From: DATBDE01 sp036270095
GTDB taxonomy: Bacteria > Actinomycetota > Thermoleophilia > Solirubrobacterales > Solirubrobacteraceae
Direction: 5' to 3'
Length of the DNA: 46,506 nucleotides
Assembly: GCA_036270095.1 (NCBI GenBank)
Contig: DATBDE010000077.1
Span: 1 to 46,506, forward strand
Part shown: piece by piece, positions 33,085 through 40,987 of the stretch
How positions within the stretch are numbered: position 1 is the first letter of the stretch
How the letters are laid out: the number at the start of each line of letters is the position of its first letter
The notes under the pieces: generated by a model
The model's database searches: none
What the model was told of the DNA's origin: nothing
Seen by the model: only the letters and a program-made list of their open reading frames with translations
Program-made: the position numbers and the translations under genes

Positions 33085-34010
33085 CACAGCGCACGGTCAG
33101 CCTCACGATCGACGACGCGCAGGTCGAGGTTCCGGAGGGCTCGACGGTCCTCGACGCCTGCGCCCAACGCGGCATCGACACCCCGACCCTGTGCTACGGC
33201 GACACGTTGCAGCCGGTCAACGCGTGCCGCGTCTGCGTCGTCGAGCTCGAGGGCGCCCGCACGCTCGTGCCGGCGTGCTCGCGCGTCGCCGAGGACGGCA
33301 TGGTGGTCCGCACCGACTCCGAGCGCGTCCGCCACAGCCGCAAGATGGTCATGGAGTTCCTGGCCTCGTCGACCGACTTGTCCACTACGCCCGTGGCCGA
33401 GGGCTACCTGTCCCGCTACGAGGCGCGCCCCGAGCGCTACGGCCCGGCAGCGCCGCCGGACCCGCACCGCGACGACAAGCGCACGGGCCATCACGAGGAG
33501 CCCGACGGGCAGACCGCTGCCACCGTCCACGCGCCCGCGAAGGTCGACAACGATCTCTACGTCCGCGACTACTCCAAGTGCATCCTCTGTTACAAGTGCG
33601 TCGACGCCTGCGGCGAGCAGTGGCAGAACACCTTCGCCATCACCGTCGCCGGCCGCGGGTTCGACGCACGGATCTCGACGGAGTACGCCAACCCGCTACC
33701 GGAGTCGGCGTGCGTGTACTGCGGCAACTGCATCGCGGTGTGCCCGACCGGCGCGCTGATGTTCGCCTCCGAGCACGAGCTGCGCGAGGCCGGTGACTGG
33801 GACCTGACGCGCCAGACGGAAACCGACACCATCTGCCCATACTGCGGCGTCGGGTGCAACCTCACGTTGCACGTCCAGGACAACCAGATCGTCAAGGTCA
33901 GCTCGCCCGACGACCACGACATCACGCACGGCAACCTCTGCATCAAGGGCCGCTTCGGCTTCCAGCACGTCGCCGCTCAGCCGGCCAAGACGCGGTCCGA
34001 GCCCGAGTAG
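33081..34010 (+). CDS. Formate dehydrogenase Fe-S subunit carrying the missing N-terminal domains of the catalytic subunit
   Basis: A 309-residue protein. Domains in order: a [2Fe-2S] ferredoxin fold (residues about 5-75; CYGDTLQPVNACRVCVVELE ... PAC), a linker, two [4Fe-4S] motifs (CILCYKCVDACG and CVYCGNCIAVCP), and finally the [4Fe-4S] molybdopterin-oxidoreductase domain (TICPYCGVGCNLTLHVQDNQ ... HGNLCIKGRFGF). In FdsA/NAD-type FdhA all of these lie at the N-terminus of the catalytic chain. Here they form a separate protein encoded after it. The Lys in CIKG, which normally links this cluster to the pterin, is on this chain. The NuoG-type His-Cys3 cluster is absent. It ends 34 bp inside the convergent fdhD gene. 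Confidence 0.9.
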   Translation: MTQRTVSLTIDDAQVEVPEGSTVLDACAQRGIDTPTLCYGDTLQPVNACRVCVVELEGARTLVPACSRVAEDGMVVRTDSERVRHSRKMVMEFLASSTDLSTTPVAEGYLSRYEARPERYGPAAPPDPHRDDKRTGHHEEPDGQTAATVHAPAKVDNDLYVRDYSKCILCYKCVDACGEQWQNTFAITVAGRGFDARISTEYANPLPESACVYCGNCIAVCPTGALMFASEHELREAGDWDLTRQTETDTICPYCGVGCNLTLHVQDNQIVKVSSPDDHDITHGNLCIKGRFGFQHVAAQPAKTRSEPE

Positions 34011-34741
34011 ACGTTCACCCCGCCGCCCCGCGCAAAGCCGCACAGCGTCATCCCGCGGTCCGCGGCGGCCCGCACGGCCAGCGACGTGGGGGCGCCTACC
34101 CCGACGAGCACCGGCGCGCCGGCCACCGCCGCCTTCTGCACGAGCTCGAAGGACAGCCGGCCCGACACGCAAAGCAGATGGCCGCGAAGCGGCAAGTGGC
34201 CGTCCAGCAGCGCACGACCTATCACCTTGTCCATCGCGTTGTGGCGGCCGACGTCCTCCCGGACGACGACCAGCGTCCCGTCGACGTCGAAGAGCCCGGT
34301 CGCGTGCAGCCCGCCGGTGGCCTCGAAGGCGGGCTGCCGCAGGCGATCGGGCAGGGACGCCAGGAGCGCGCGCGAGACGGTCGGCCCTGGGCTCAGCGGC
34401 GGCGCATACACGGCGATCTCCTCCAGCGCGCCCTTGCCGCAGACGCCACACGAGCTCGTGGTGTAGAAGCGCCGCCGGCCGGGATCGAACCGGAGCTCGG
34501 TGTCGACGTCGACGATGTTCGCCGCCAGGTCCGGGGACGGCCCGGCCTCAGCGGGGGCGTCGATGAGGCCCTCGCCGAACAGGAAGCCCAGCGCAAGCTC
34601 CTCGTCGTGGCCCGGCGTCCGCATCGTCACGGCAAGGGCGTCGCCGCGCACGCGAATCTCGAGCGGCTCCTCGATGGCGACGCGATCAGCGACCCCGTCG
34701 TGCTCCACCGGGGCGGAGAGGAGAATCGGATCGACAGCCAT
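33977..34741 (-). CDS. fdhD: Formate dehydrogenase accessory sulfurtransferase FdhD
   Basis: A 254-residue FdhD. By family it moves sulfur from IscS to the Mo-bis-MGD cofactor before insertion into formate dehydrogenase, which is essential for activity. Visible signatures: EEPLEIRVRGDALAVTMRTPG, DEELALGFLFGEGLI, the active CxxC (SSCGVCGKGALEEI), VREDVGRHNAMDKVIGRALL and the C-terminal ATSLAVRAAADRGMTLCGFARGGGVNVYS pattern. It lies between two formate dehydrogenase operons and starts 5 nt after the DUF6494 gene, so both are one minus-strand operon. It probably serves both enzymes. Confidence 0.96.
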   Translation of the reverse strand: MAVDPILLSAPVEHDGVADRVAIEEPLEIRVRGDALAVTMRTPGHDEELALGFLFGEGLIDAPAEAGPSPDLAANIVDVDTELRFDPGRRRFYTTSSCGVCGKGALEEIAVYAPPLSPGPTVSRALLASLPDRLRQPAFEATGGLHATGLFDVDGTLVVVREDVGRHNAMDKVIGRALLDGHLPLRGHLLCVSGRLSFELVQKAAVAGAPVLVGVGAPTSLAVRAAADRGMTLCGFARGGGVNVYSGSDRVLAG

Positions 34742-34746
34742 GAAGC

Positions 34747-34953
34747 TCAGGACAGGGTGATCGGGCCGCGCACGACCACGTCCTGCGGCAGGCCGCGCAC
34801 GGTGATGGTGGCCTGAGCCTCGAGCGTCTCGTCCCCCTTCAGTTCGCCGGCATCGACCTGCTCGCGCACCGCGAGGTCGATCTCACGCTGCGCCGTCACG
34901 CCGAGCTGCTTGAGGAACTTCCGCACCGACATGTTGAAGGCTTCCTCGTCCAT
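34747..34953 (-). CDS. DUF6494 family small protein
   Basis: A 68-residue protein starting MDEEAFNMSVRKFLKQLGVT, then SQREIDLAVREQ-like AQREIDLAVREQVDAGELKG. This matches my recollection of the DUF6494 family (MDEDxFNMSIRKFLKxVGVTSQREIExAVR). It is short, acidic/basic-mixed and soluble; function is undescribed. It is the first gene of the fdhD operon and divergent from the second formate dehydrogenase, so a role in formate dehydrogenase maturation or assembly is a reasonable guess from context only. ATG 34953; another in-frame ATG 15 nt upstream is possible. Confidence 0.75.
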   Translation of the reverse strand: MDEEAFNMSVRKFLKQLGVTAQREIDLAVREQVDAGELKGDETLEAQATITVRGLPQDVVVRGPITLS

Positions 34954-34985
34954 TCCGCTTCCCACCATAGGCAAGGAGGCTTGGA

Positions 34986-35021
34986 GTGACCACCTCAGTG
35001 GGTAACCATGCCTTGGTTTGA
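34986..35021 (+). other. Possible leader mini-ORF before the second formate dehydrogenase
   Basis: AAGGAGG (34973-34979) lies 6 nt before GTG 34986, which opens an 11-codon frame (MTTSVGNHALV) whose TGA at 35019-35021 overlaps the TTG start at 35018. The strong ribosome-binding site otherwise has no gene to serve. Either it drives coupled translation of the dehydrogenase, or a small frameshift has separated the site from the gene. Confidence 0.45.
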
Positions 35022-38000
35022 CTCGGCGCCCACGCACGTTTCCGCTCCTCCGGCAGCTGCGCGACGACCGCTTGGGACTGGGGCGGGCTGCGCGCTCGCA
35101 GCGCTCCGACGAGCTCCGGCCGCGCACCGAGCAGGCCGACCGCGTGGTCAAGTCGATCTGTCCGTACTGCGCGGTGGGCTGCGGGCAGCTGGTCTATGTG
35201 CGCGACGAGCAGGTCATCCAGATCGAGGGCGACCCCGACTCGCCGATTTCCCGAGGTCGCCTGTGCCCCAAGGGGTCGGCGTCCAAGCAGCTCGTCACCC
35301 ATCCGCGGCGGGAGACGAAGGCCAAGTACCGGGCGCCGGGGGCGACGGCCTGGGAGGAGATCGACCTTGACCGGGCGATGGACATGATCGCCGATCGCCT
35401 CATCGCGACGCGCGAGCGCACGTGGGAGGCGACGACAGAGATGGAGGGCGAAGAGGTCCCGCTCAAGCGCACGCAGGGCTTCGCGCATCTCGGCGGCGCC
35501 ACGCTCGACAACGAGGAGAACTACCTGATCAAGAAGTTCTTCTCGGCCGCGGGCGCGGTCTCGATCGAGAACCAGGCCCGCATATGACACAGCTCGACGG
35601 TCCCCGGTCTGGGGACCTCGTTCGGGCGCGGCGGCGCGACGACGTTCCAGCAGGACCTCCAGAACTCCGACTGCATCGTGATCATGGGGTCGAACATGGC
35701 CGAGAACCACCCGGTGGGTTTCCAGTGGGTCATGGAGGCCAAGCGCCGGGGCGCGCGGATCATCCACATCGATCCCCGGTTCTCGCGCACGAGCGCCATG
35801 GCCCACGATCACGTTCCGCTGCGGGCTGGCAGCGACATCGCCTTCCTGGGCGCGCTGATCAACTACGCGATCACGAACGACCGCTGCTTCCGCGAGTACG
35901 TGTGCGCCTACACCAACGCGATCACGATCGTCTCCGACGACTTCCGCGACACCGAGGACCTCGACGGCCTGTTCAGCGGGTTCGAGAGCGAGAGCTGCAA
36001 GTACGCCCTGGGCTCGTGGCAGTACAAGGGGTTCGAGGCGGGCGCGGCGGCCGGCCACCGCGAGCTCATCGGCGAGCAGGCTCACGGGGCCCACGGCGGG
36101 CACCTCGCGCACGGCGATCCGCCGTACGTCGATCACACCCTCGAGGACCCCCGGTGCGTCTTCCAGATCCTCAAGCGGCATTTCTCCCGCTACACGCCGG
36201 AGATGGTCGAGGAGGTCTGCGGCGTCCCGCGCGAGCGCTTCCTCGAGGTGGCCGAGGCGGTATGCGACAACTCGGGTCGCGAGCGAACGACGGCCTTTGT
36301 CTACTCGGTCGGTTGGACGCAGCACACGGTCGGCGTGCAGTACATCCGCGCCGCCTCGATCCTGCAGCTGCTGCTGGGCAACATCGGCCGGCCGGGCGGC
36401 GGCATCCTGGCCCTGCGCGGGCACGCGTCGATCCAGGGGTCGACCGACATCCCGACGCTCTTCAACATCCTGCCCGGCTACTTGCCGATGCCATCTGCCG
36501 GGTCCGAGGACGATCTCGCTGACTGGATCCAGCTCAGCAGCCCCCCGACCGGTTACTGGGGCCATGCCGGCGACTACATGACGTCGCTCCTGAAGGCGTG
36601 GTGGGGACCGGTGGCCACCGAGGACAACGACTACTGCTTCGACTACCTCCCGCGCATCGACAGCGACCACTCGGCCTACGCCGCGCTCCTGCGCATGGAC
36701 GCCGCGGAGGTCGAGGGGTACTTGGTCATGGGGGAGAACCCGGTCGTCGGCGCAGCCAACGGGAAGCTGTGGCGCAAGGCGCTGGGGAAGCTGAAATGGC
36801 TGGTGGTGCGCGACCTGGTCGAGGTCGAGACGGCGTCGTTCTGGCGCGACCAGCCCGACTGCCAGACCGAGGTCTTCCTCCTGCCCGCCGCGTCCCACGT
36901 GGAGAAGAGCGGGTCGTTCACCAACACCCAGCGCCTGCTGCAATGGCACCACCAGGCCATCGAGCCCCCGGGGGACTGCCGGTCGGAGCTGTGGTTCATG
37001 TACCACCTGGGGCGGCGCGTGCGCGAGCGGCTGCGGGACTCGGACGACCCGAAGGACCGGCCGGTGCTCGACCTCACGTGGGAGTACCCGACCGAGGGGC
37101 CGAGTGCCGATCCGAGTGCTGAGGCGGTCCTGCGGGAGATCTCCGGCTACCGCATCGCCGACGGGACGGCGCTCGACGCCTACCAGCAGCTCGCGGACGA
37201 CGGCTCGACCGCATGCGGCTGCTGGATCTACTGCGGGGTCTACGCGAACGACGAAAATCAGGCGGCGCGGCGCAGGCCGGGCTCCGAGCAGACGTGGGTG
37301 GCGCCCGACTGGGGCTGGGCCTGGCCGCTGAACCGCCGCATCCTCTACAACCGGGCCAGTGCCGATCCGAGCGGCCGGCCGTGGTCGGAACGCAAGCGCT
37401 ACGTCTGGTGGGACGACGCGGACGGCAAGTGGACGGGCGAGGACGTGCCCGACTTCGTTGCCGACAAGGCGCCGGACTACGACCCACCGGAGGATGCGCA
37501 GGCGGAGAAGGCGTTGCGCGGCGATGAGCCGTTCATCATGCAGGCCGACGGCAGGGCGTGGCTGTACGCGCCCAGCGGCTTGGTCGACGGGCCGATGCCC
37601 ACGCACTACGAGCCGCAGGAGTCGCCGATCGACAACCTCCTCTACGGGCAGCAGTCCAACCCGGCCCGCCGGCAGCGTGCGCGCGCCGACAACGCGTACC
37701 ACAGGGTCGGCGACGAGCGCTTCCCGTTCGTCTTCACGACCTACCGCCTGACCGAGCACCACACGGCCGGCGGGATGTCCCGCTGGCTCCCGTACCTCAG
37801 CGAGCTGCAGCCCGAGTTCTTCGTCGAGGTCTCGCCGGCGCTGGCCGCGCTGCGCGGCCTGCGCCACCGCGAGTGGGCGACGGTCTCGACGCTCCGCGCC
37901 GAGGTCGAGGCGCGCGTGCTGGTCACGGAGCGGATCACGCCCTTGCGCGTGAGCGACCGCGAGATCCACCAGATCGGACTGCCCTACCACTGGGGCGAGA

Positions 38001-38122
38001 ACGGCCTTGCGCGCGGCGATTCGGCCAACGACCTGCTCTCGCTCGCGCTCGACCCCAACGTGCAGATCGGCGAGTACAAGGCCGCGACCTGCGATATCCG
38101 GCCGGGGAGGCGACCACGATGA
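35018..38122 (+). CDS. fdnG: Formate dehydrogenase-N-type catalytic subunit, selenocysteine-containing
   Basis: About 1034 residues; oxidises formate with a bis-MGD cofactor. The N-terminal [4Fe-4S] domain is intact (C48, C51, C55, C83 in ICPYCAVGCG ... GRLCPKG, with K85). TGA 35585-35587 encodes Sec190 in the context ENQARI-U-HSSTVPGLGTSFGRGG, followed by a perfect SECIS hairpin. The substrate/pterin region reads GNIGRPGGGILALRGHASIQGSTD, and the C-terminal dinucleotide-binding domain ends with QIGLPYHWG. Unlike E. coli FdnG, no Tat signal precedes the Fe-S domain (only MTRRPRTFPLLRQLRDDRLG). TTG 35018 is the only in-frame start and overlaps the stop of a mini-ORF; a lost N-terminal stretch cannot be excluded. 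Operon with the ferredoxin and NrfD subunits. Confidence 0.93.
35599..35617 (+). promoter_or_regulatory. Bacterial SECIS element of the second formate dehydrogenase
   Basis: A perfect 7-bp stem (GGUCCCC / GGGGACC) closing the loop GGUCU. The loop starts 18 nt after the UGA, the same spacing and the same loop as in the first formate dehydrogenase. Confidence 0.93.
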
Positions 38123-38892
38123 GCGCACAACAGCGCATGGGCTTCTTCACCGACACCTCGGTGTGCATCGGCTGCAAGGCGTGCGAGGTGGCGTGCAAGG
38201 AGTGGAACGACGTCCCCGAGGACGGCCTCGAGTTCACAGGCCAGAGCTACGACAACACCGGGGAGCTGGGGGCGTCGACCTGGCGCCACGTGGCCTTCGT
38301 CGAGCAGGGCTCGGCCGACGACATGGACTTCCGCTGGCTGATGAGCTCGGACGTCTGCAAGCACTGCACGTCGGCGGCCTGCCTGGAGGTGTGCCCGACC
38401 GGGGCGCTGTTCCGGACCGAGTTCGGCACCGTGGTCGTGCAGCCCGACGTCTGCAACGGCTGCGGTTACTGCGTGGCCGCGTGCCCGTTCGGGGTCATCG
38501 ACCGGCGCGAGGAGGACGGCCGGGCCTGGAAGTGCACGCTCTGCTATGACCGCCTGAAGGACGGGCTGGAGCCAGCCTGCGCGAAGGCGTGCCCGACCGA
38601 TTCGATCCAGTTCGGCGAGCTCGAGGACCTGCGTGTGCGGGCGCAGGGCCGCGTGGAGGAGCTGCAGGCCGACGGCGTCGCCGAGGCGCGCCTGTACGGC
38701 GACGACCCGTCCGACGGCGTCGGCGGCTTTGGCGCGTTCTTCCTGCTGCTCGACGACCCCGAGGTCTACGGCCTGCCGCCGGACCCGGTCTCGACCACGC
38801 GCGACCTGCCCGACCTCTGGAAGCACACGGCGCTGGCGGCGGGCGCGCTGGTGGCCGGCGTGGCGGCGGCGCTGGTCGGGCGGAGCCGGTGA
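38119..38892 (+). CDS. Formate dehydrogenase iron-sulfur (four-cluster ferredoxin) subunit
   Basis: A 257-residue electron-transfer subunit like FdnH/FdhB. Four [4Fe-4S] motifs are visible: CIGCKACEVACK, CKHCTSAACLEVCP, CNGCGYCVAACP and CTLCYDR...CAKACP. The C-terminal region carries one membrane helix (WKHTALAAGALVAGVAAALVG). ATG 38119 has GGGGAGG upstream and overlaps the catalytic-subunit stop. It moves electrons from the catalytic subunit to the membrane subunit encoded next. Confidence 0.95.
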   Translation: MSAQQRMGFFTDTSVCIGCKACEVACKEWNDVPEDGLEFTGQSYDNTGELGASTWRHVAFVEQGSADDMDFRWLMSSDVCKHCTSAACLEVCPTGALFRTEFGTVVVQPDVCNGCGYCVAACPFGVIDRREEDGRAWKCTLCYDRLKDGLEPACAKACPTDSIQFGELEDLRVRAQGRVEELQADGVAEARLYGDDPSDGVGGFGAFFLLLDDPEVYGLPPDPVSTTRDLPDLWKHTALAAGALVAGVAAALVGRSR

Positions 38893-39773
38893 GCGTCGAG
38901 GTCCGGACCTACCACGGACGGCAGGTGCTCAAGACGCCGGTGTGGACGCCCGAGGTCCCCTGGTACTTCTTCGTCGGCGGAATGGCGGGCGCGGCCGCGC
39001 CGCTGGCGCTGGGCGCCGGGATGTCGGGCCGGCCCGCGCTCGCGCGGCGCGCCTGGCTGCTCGCCCTGGCCGGTGTCGGGATCTCGCCGGTCCTGCTCAT
39101 CTCCGACCTCGGGCGGCCCGAGCGGTTCCACAATATGCTGCGGGTCTTCAAGGTCACCTCGCCCATGAGCGTGGGCTCGTGGGCGCTCGCCGGGTTCGGC
39201 ACCGCGACCGCGATCGCGGTCGGCGGCGAGCTCCTGGGCCTGCCGGGCGGTGCGGCGGCCAAGCCGGTCGCGGCGGCGCTGGGGCCGGTCGTCTCGACCT
39301 ATACGGCGGCGCTGATCGCCGACACGGCCATCCCGGTGTGGCACGAGGCGCGGACCGAGCTGCCGTTCCTGTTCGCCGCCACCTCGGCAGCCAGCGCGGG
39401 GGCGGCGCTGACGCTGGTCACGCCGGCGGAGGAAGCGGGGCCGGCGCGGCGCCTGGCCTTCGCCGGCTCGGCGGCTGCGCTCGCCCTGCTGGAGACCATG
39501 GAGCGCCGCCTGGGACCGCTCGGCGAGCCCTACCGGGAGGGCGACGCCGGCCGCTTCGGGAAGGCCGCGAAGGCGCTGATCGGCGCGGGCGCGCTGGGGC
39601 TGGGCACGCTGGGCCGGAAGTCGCGCGCCGTCGCGGCGGCGAGCGCGGCGGCGGTGCTGGCCGGCGCCGCCCTGGAGCGCTGGTCGGTCTTCCGGGCCGG
39701 GTTCCAGTCGGCCGAGGACCCGAAGTACGTCGTTGGCCCGCAGCGCGAGCGCGTCGCTGCCCGCGGCGCCTAG
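38889..39773 (+). CDS. nrfD: NrfD/PsrC-type membrane subunit of formate dehydrogenase
   Basis: A 294-residue polytopic membrane protein, about eight helices. The NrfD pattern is clear: TPEVPWYFFVGGMAGAAAPLALGAG, WLLALAGVGISPVLLISDLGRPERFHNMLRVFKVTSPMSVGSWAL. It probably anchors the formate dehydrogenase and passes electrons to menaquinone. It replaces the heme-b subunit FdnI of E. coli. GTG 38889 overlaps the ferredoxin-subunit stop. Its own stop overlaps the end of the convergent regulator by 4 bp. Confidence 0.9.
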   Translation: MSVEVRTYHGRQVLKTPVWTPEVPWYFFVGGMAGAAAPLALGAGMSGRPALARRAWLLALAGVGISPVLLISDLGRPERFHNMLRVFKVTSPMSVGSWALAGFGTATAIAVGGELLGLPGGAAAKPVAAALGPVVSTYTAALIADTAIPVWHEARTELPFLFAATSAASAGAALTLVTPAEEAGPARRLAFAGSAAALALLETMERRLGPLGEPYREGDAGRFGKAAKALIGAGALGLGTLGRKSRAVAAASAAAVLAGAALERWSVFRAGFQSAEDPKYVVGPQRERVAARGA

Positions 39774-40915
39774 CCGCCGCCCGGCGCCGGCCCGCTGCGT
39801 ATCGCGAGCATGAGCTCGAACCGCGCGTCCGCGTCCTCGAGGACGTCGCCGAAGCGCTCGCGCAGCTGCGCCAGCCGGTAGCGGACGGTCTGCGGGTGCA
39901 CGTGCAGCCGCTCGGCCACCGCTACCGCGTTGCCACGCTCGTCCAGCCACGCCGCCAGCGTCTCCGACAGCCGCGCGCGCGTGCGCTCGGGCAGGTCGGC
40001 CAACGGGGCCATGCAGCGCGTGCGCAGGCGCGCCAGCAGGGCCGGGTCCGCGTGCAGGGCGAGCACGGCGAGGTGGTCGTCCACGCGCACGGGCGAGACG
40101 CGCTCGAGCCCCAGCGCCGCCCGCGCCCACCGGAACGCGTCGGGCAGGCCGTCGAGCGTCGTCGAAGGGCTGATCGCCGCCGGGCGATCGCGCAGGGCGG
40201 CGCTCAGCACGGCGGCGCGGCCGGGCCCGTCGGGGTCGGGCATGAGCACACAGGCGCAGTCGTTCACCGTGCCGCCGAGCGCGTCGGGGCCCAGGCGGCC
40301 GGCCAGCCGGTCGGCCTCGCCGGCCGACACCGCCACGACGGCGGCGCGAGCGGGCAGCGTCCAGCCCGCGTCGCCGGCCGCCCGGCGCCGCGCGGCCGCC
40401 GGCATCGTCGCGTCGGTCAGCAGGAGCTCGAGCAGGCGGTGGCGCAGTCGCTGGCGCTCTCCGGCCGCCAGGGCCTGGGCCTGCGCATAGCCTTCGACCG
40501 ACTCGGCCGAGAGCTCGTCGATGTAGGCGAAGATGCTCTCCGCGAGCAGGTTCATGGTCTCGGGGGCCACGCCGGCCGCGGTCCCGGCCCGCGCCAGCCG
40601 CCGCCACGCGACGCGCGCGCCGACCCGGTAGGCGGCGAGCAGGGCATCGAGGCTGCGCCCCTCCCGCCACTCGCCTCGGCCCAGGGCGCGGTAGACCTCG
40701 GTCTCGCGACCCGCGGCGGGGTCGCGGATCTGGACGAGGAACTGCCGCAGCGCCTCGTCCACGCCCACCCGCAGCCCCCGGCCGAAGGCGCCTTCGAGCG
40801 GCCGCGCGTACGCCGGCACCTCGGCCGCGATGGCTGCCATGATCTCGTCGGCGACGCCCTGGACTTCGGGTTCGAGCACTTCGGCCAGCGACGGGGGGAG
40901 GTTTATCACCGCCAT
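39770..40915 (-). CDS. PucR/CdaR-type transcriptional regulator
   Basis: A 381-residue regulator. The C-terminal HTH_30 is typical: TLAAWLDERGNAVAVAERLHVHPQTVRYRLAQLRERFGDVLEDADARFELMLAIR. The middle resembles the GGDEF-like domain of CdaR/PucR proteins, and the N-terminal part (about 1-170) is helical (RsbRD-like: EVYRALGRGEWREGRSLDALLAAYRVGARVAWRRLA). Such proteins usually sense carboxylates or purines. It converges on the formate dehydrogenase operon and diverges from the desaturase, so it may regulate either. ATG 40915. Confidence 0.88.
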   Translation of the reverse strand: MAVINLPPSLAEVLEPEVQGVADEIMAAIAAEVPAYARPLEGAFGRGLRVGVDEALRQFLVQIRDPAAGRETEVYRALGRGEWREGRSLDALLAAYRVGARVAWRRLARAGTAAGVAPETMNLLAESIFAYIDELSAESVEGYAQAQALAAGERQRLRHRLLELLLTDATMPAAARRRAAGDAGWTLPARAAVVAVSAGEADRLAGRLGPDALGGTVNDCACVLMPDPDGPGRAAVLSAALRDRPAAISPSTTLDGLPDAFRWARAALGLERVSPVRVDDHLAVLALHADPALLARLRTRCMAPLADLPERTRARLSETLAAWLDERGNAVAVAERLHVHPQTVRYRLAQLRERFGDVLEDADARFELMLAIRSGPAPGGG

Positions 40916-40955
40916 GACAATATTTCCGCCAGGCGCCGTGACATGTACGAGAAGT

Positions 40956-40977
40956 GTAGGCGCGATTGTGCGTCTAC
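40956..40977. promoter_or_regulatory. Imperfect dyad GTAGGCGC-N6-GCGTCTAC
   Basis: Two 8-bp arms with one mismatch and a 6-bp spacer, in the 72-bp space between the divergent PucR-type regulator and the desaturase. It is a candidate operator for that regulator. Confidence 0.55.
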
Positions 40978-40987
40978 CTTCAGGGTA

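Noticed and set aside
35018..35587. Truncated formate dehydrogenase N-terminal gene
   Set aside because: UGA at the Sec position followed by a perfect SECIS hairpin and an open frame of more than 800 codons.
34883..38128. Very long minus-strand open frame (1081 codons) opposite the second formate dehydrogenase
   Set aside because: It is antisense to a gene with clear motifs; long antisense frames are normal in DNA with this third-position GC bias.
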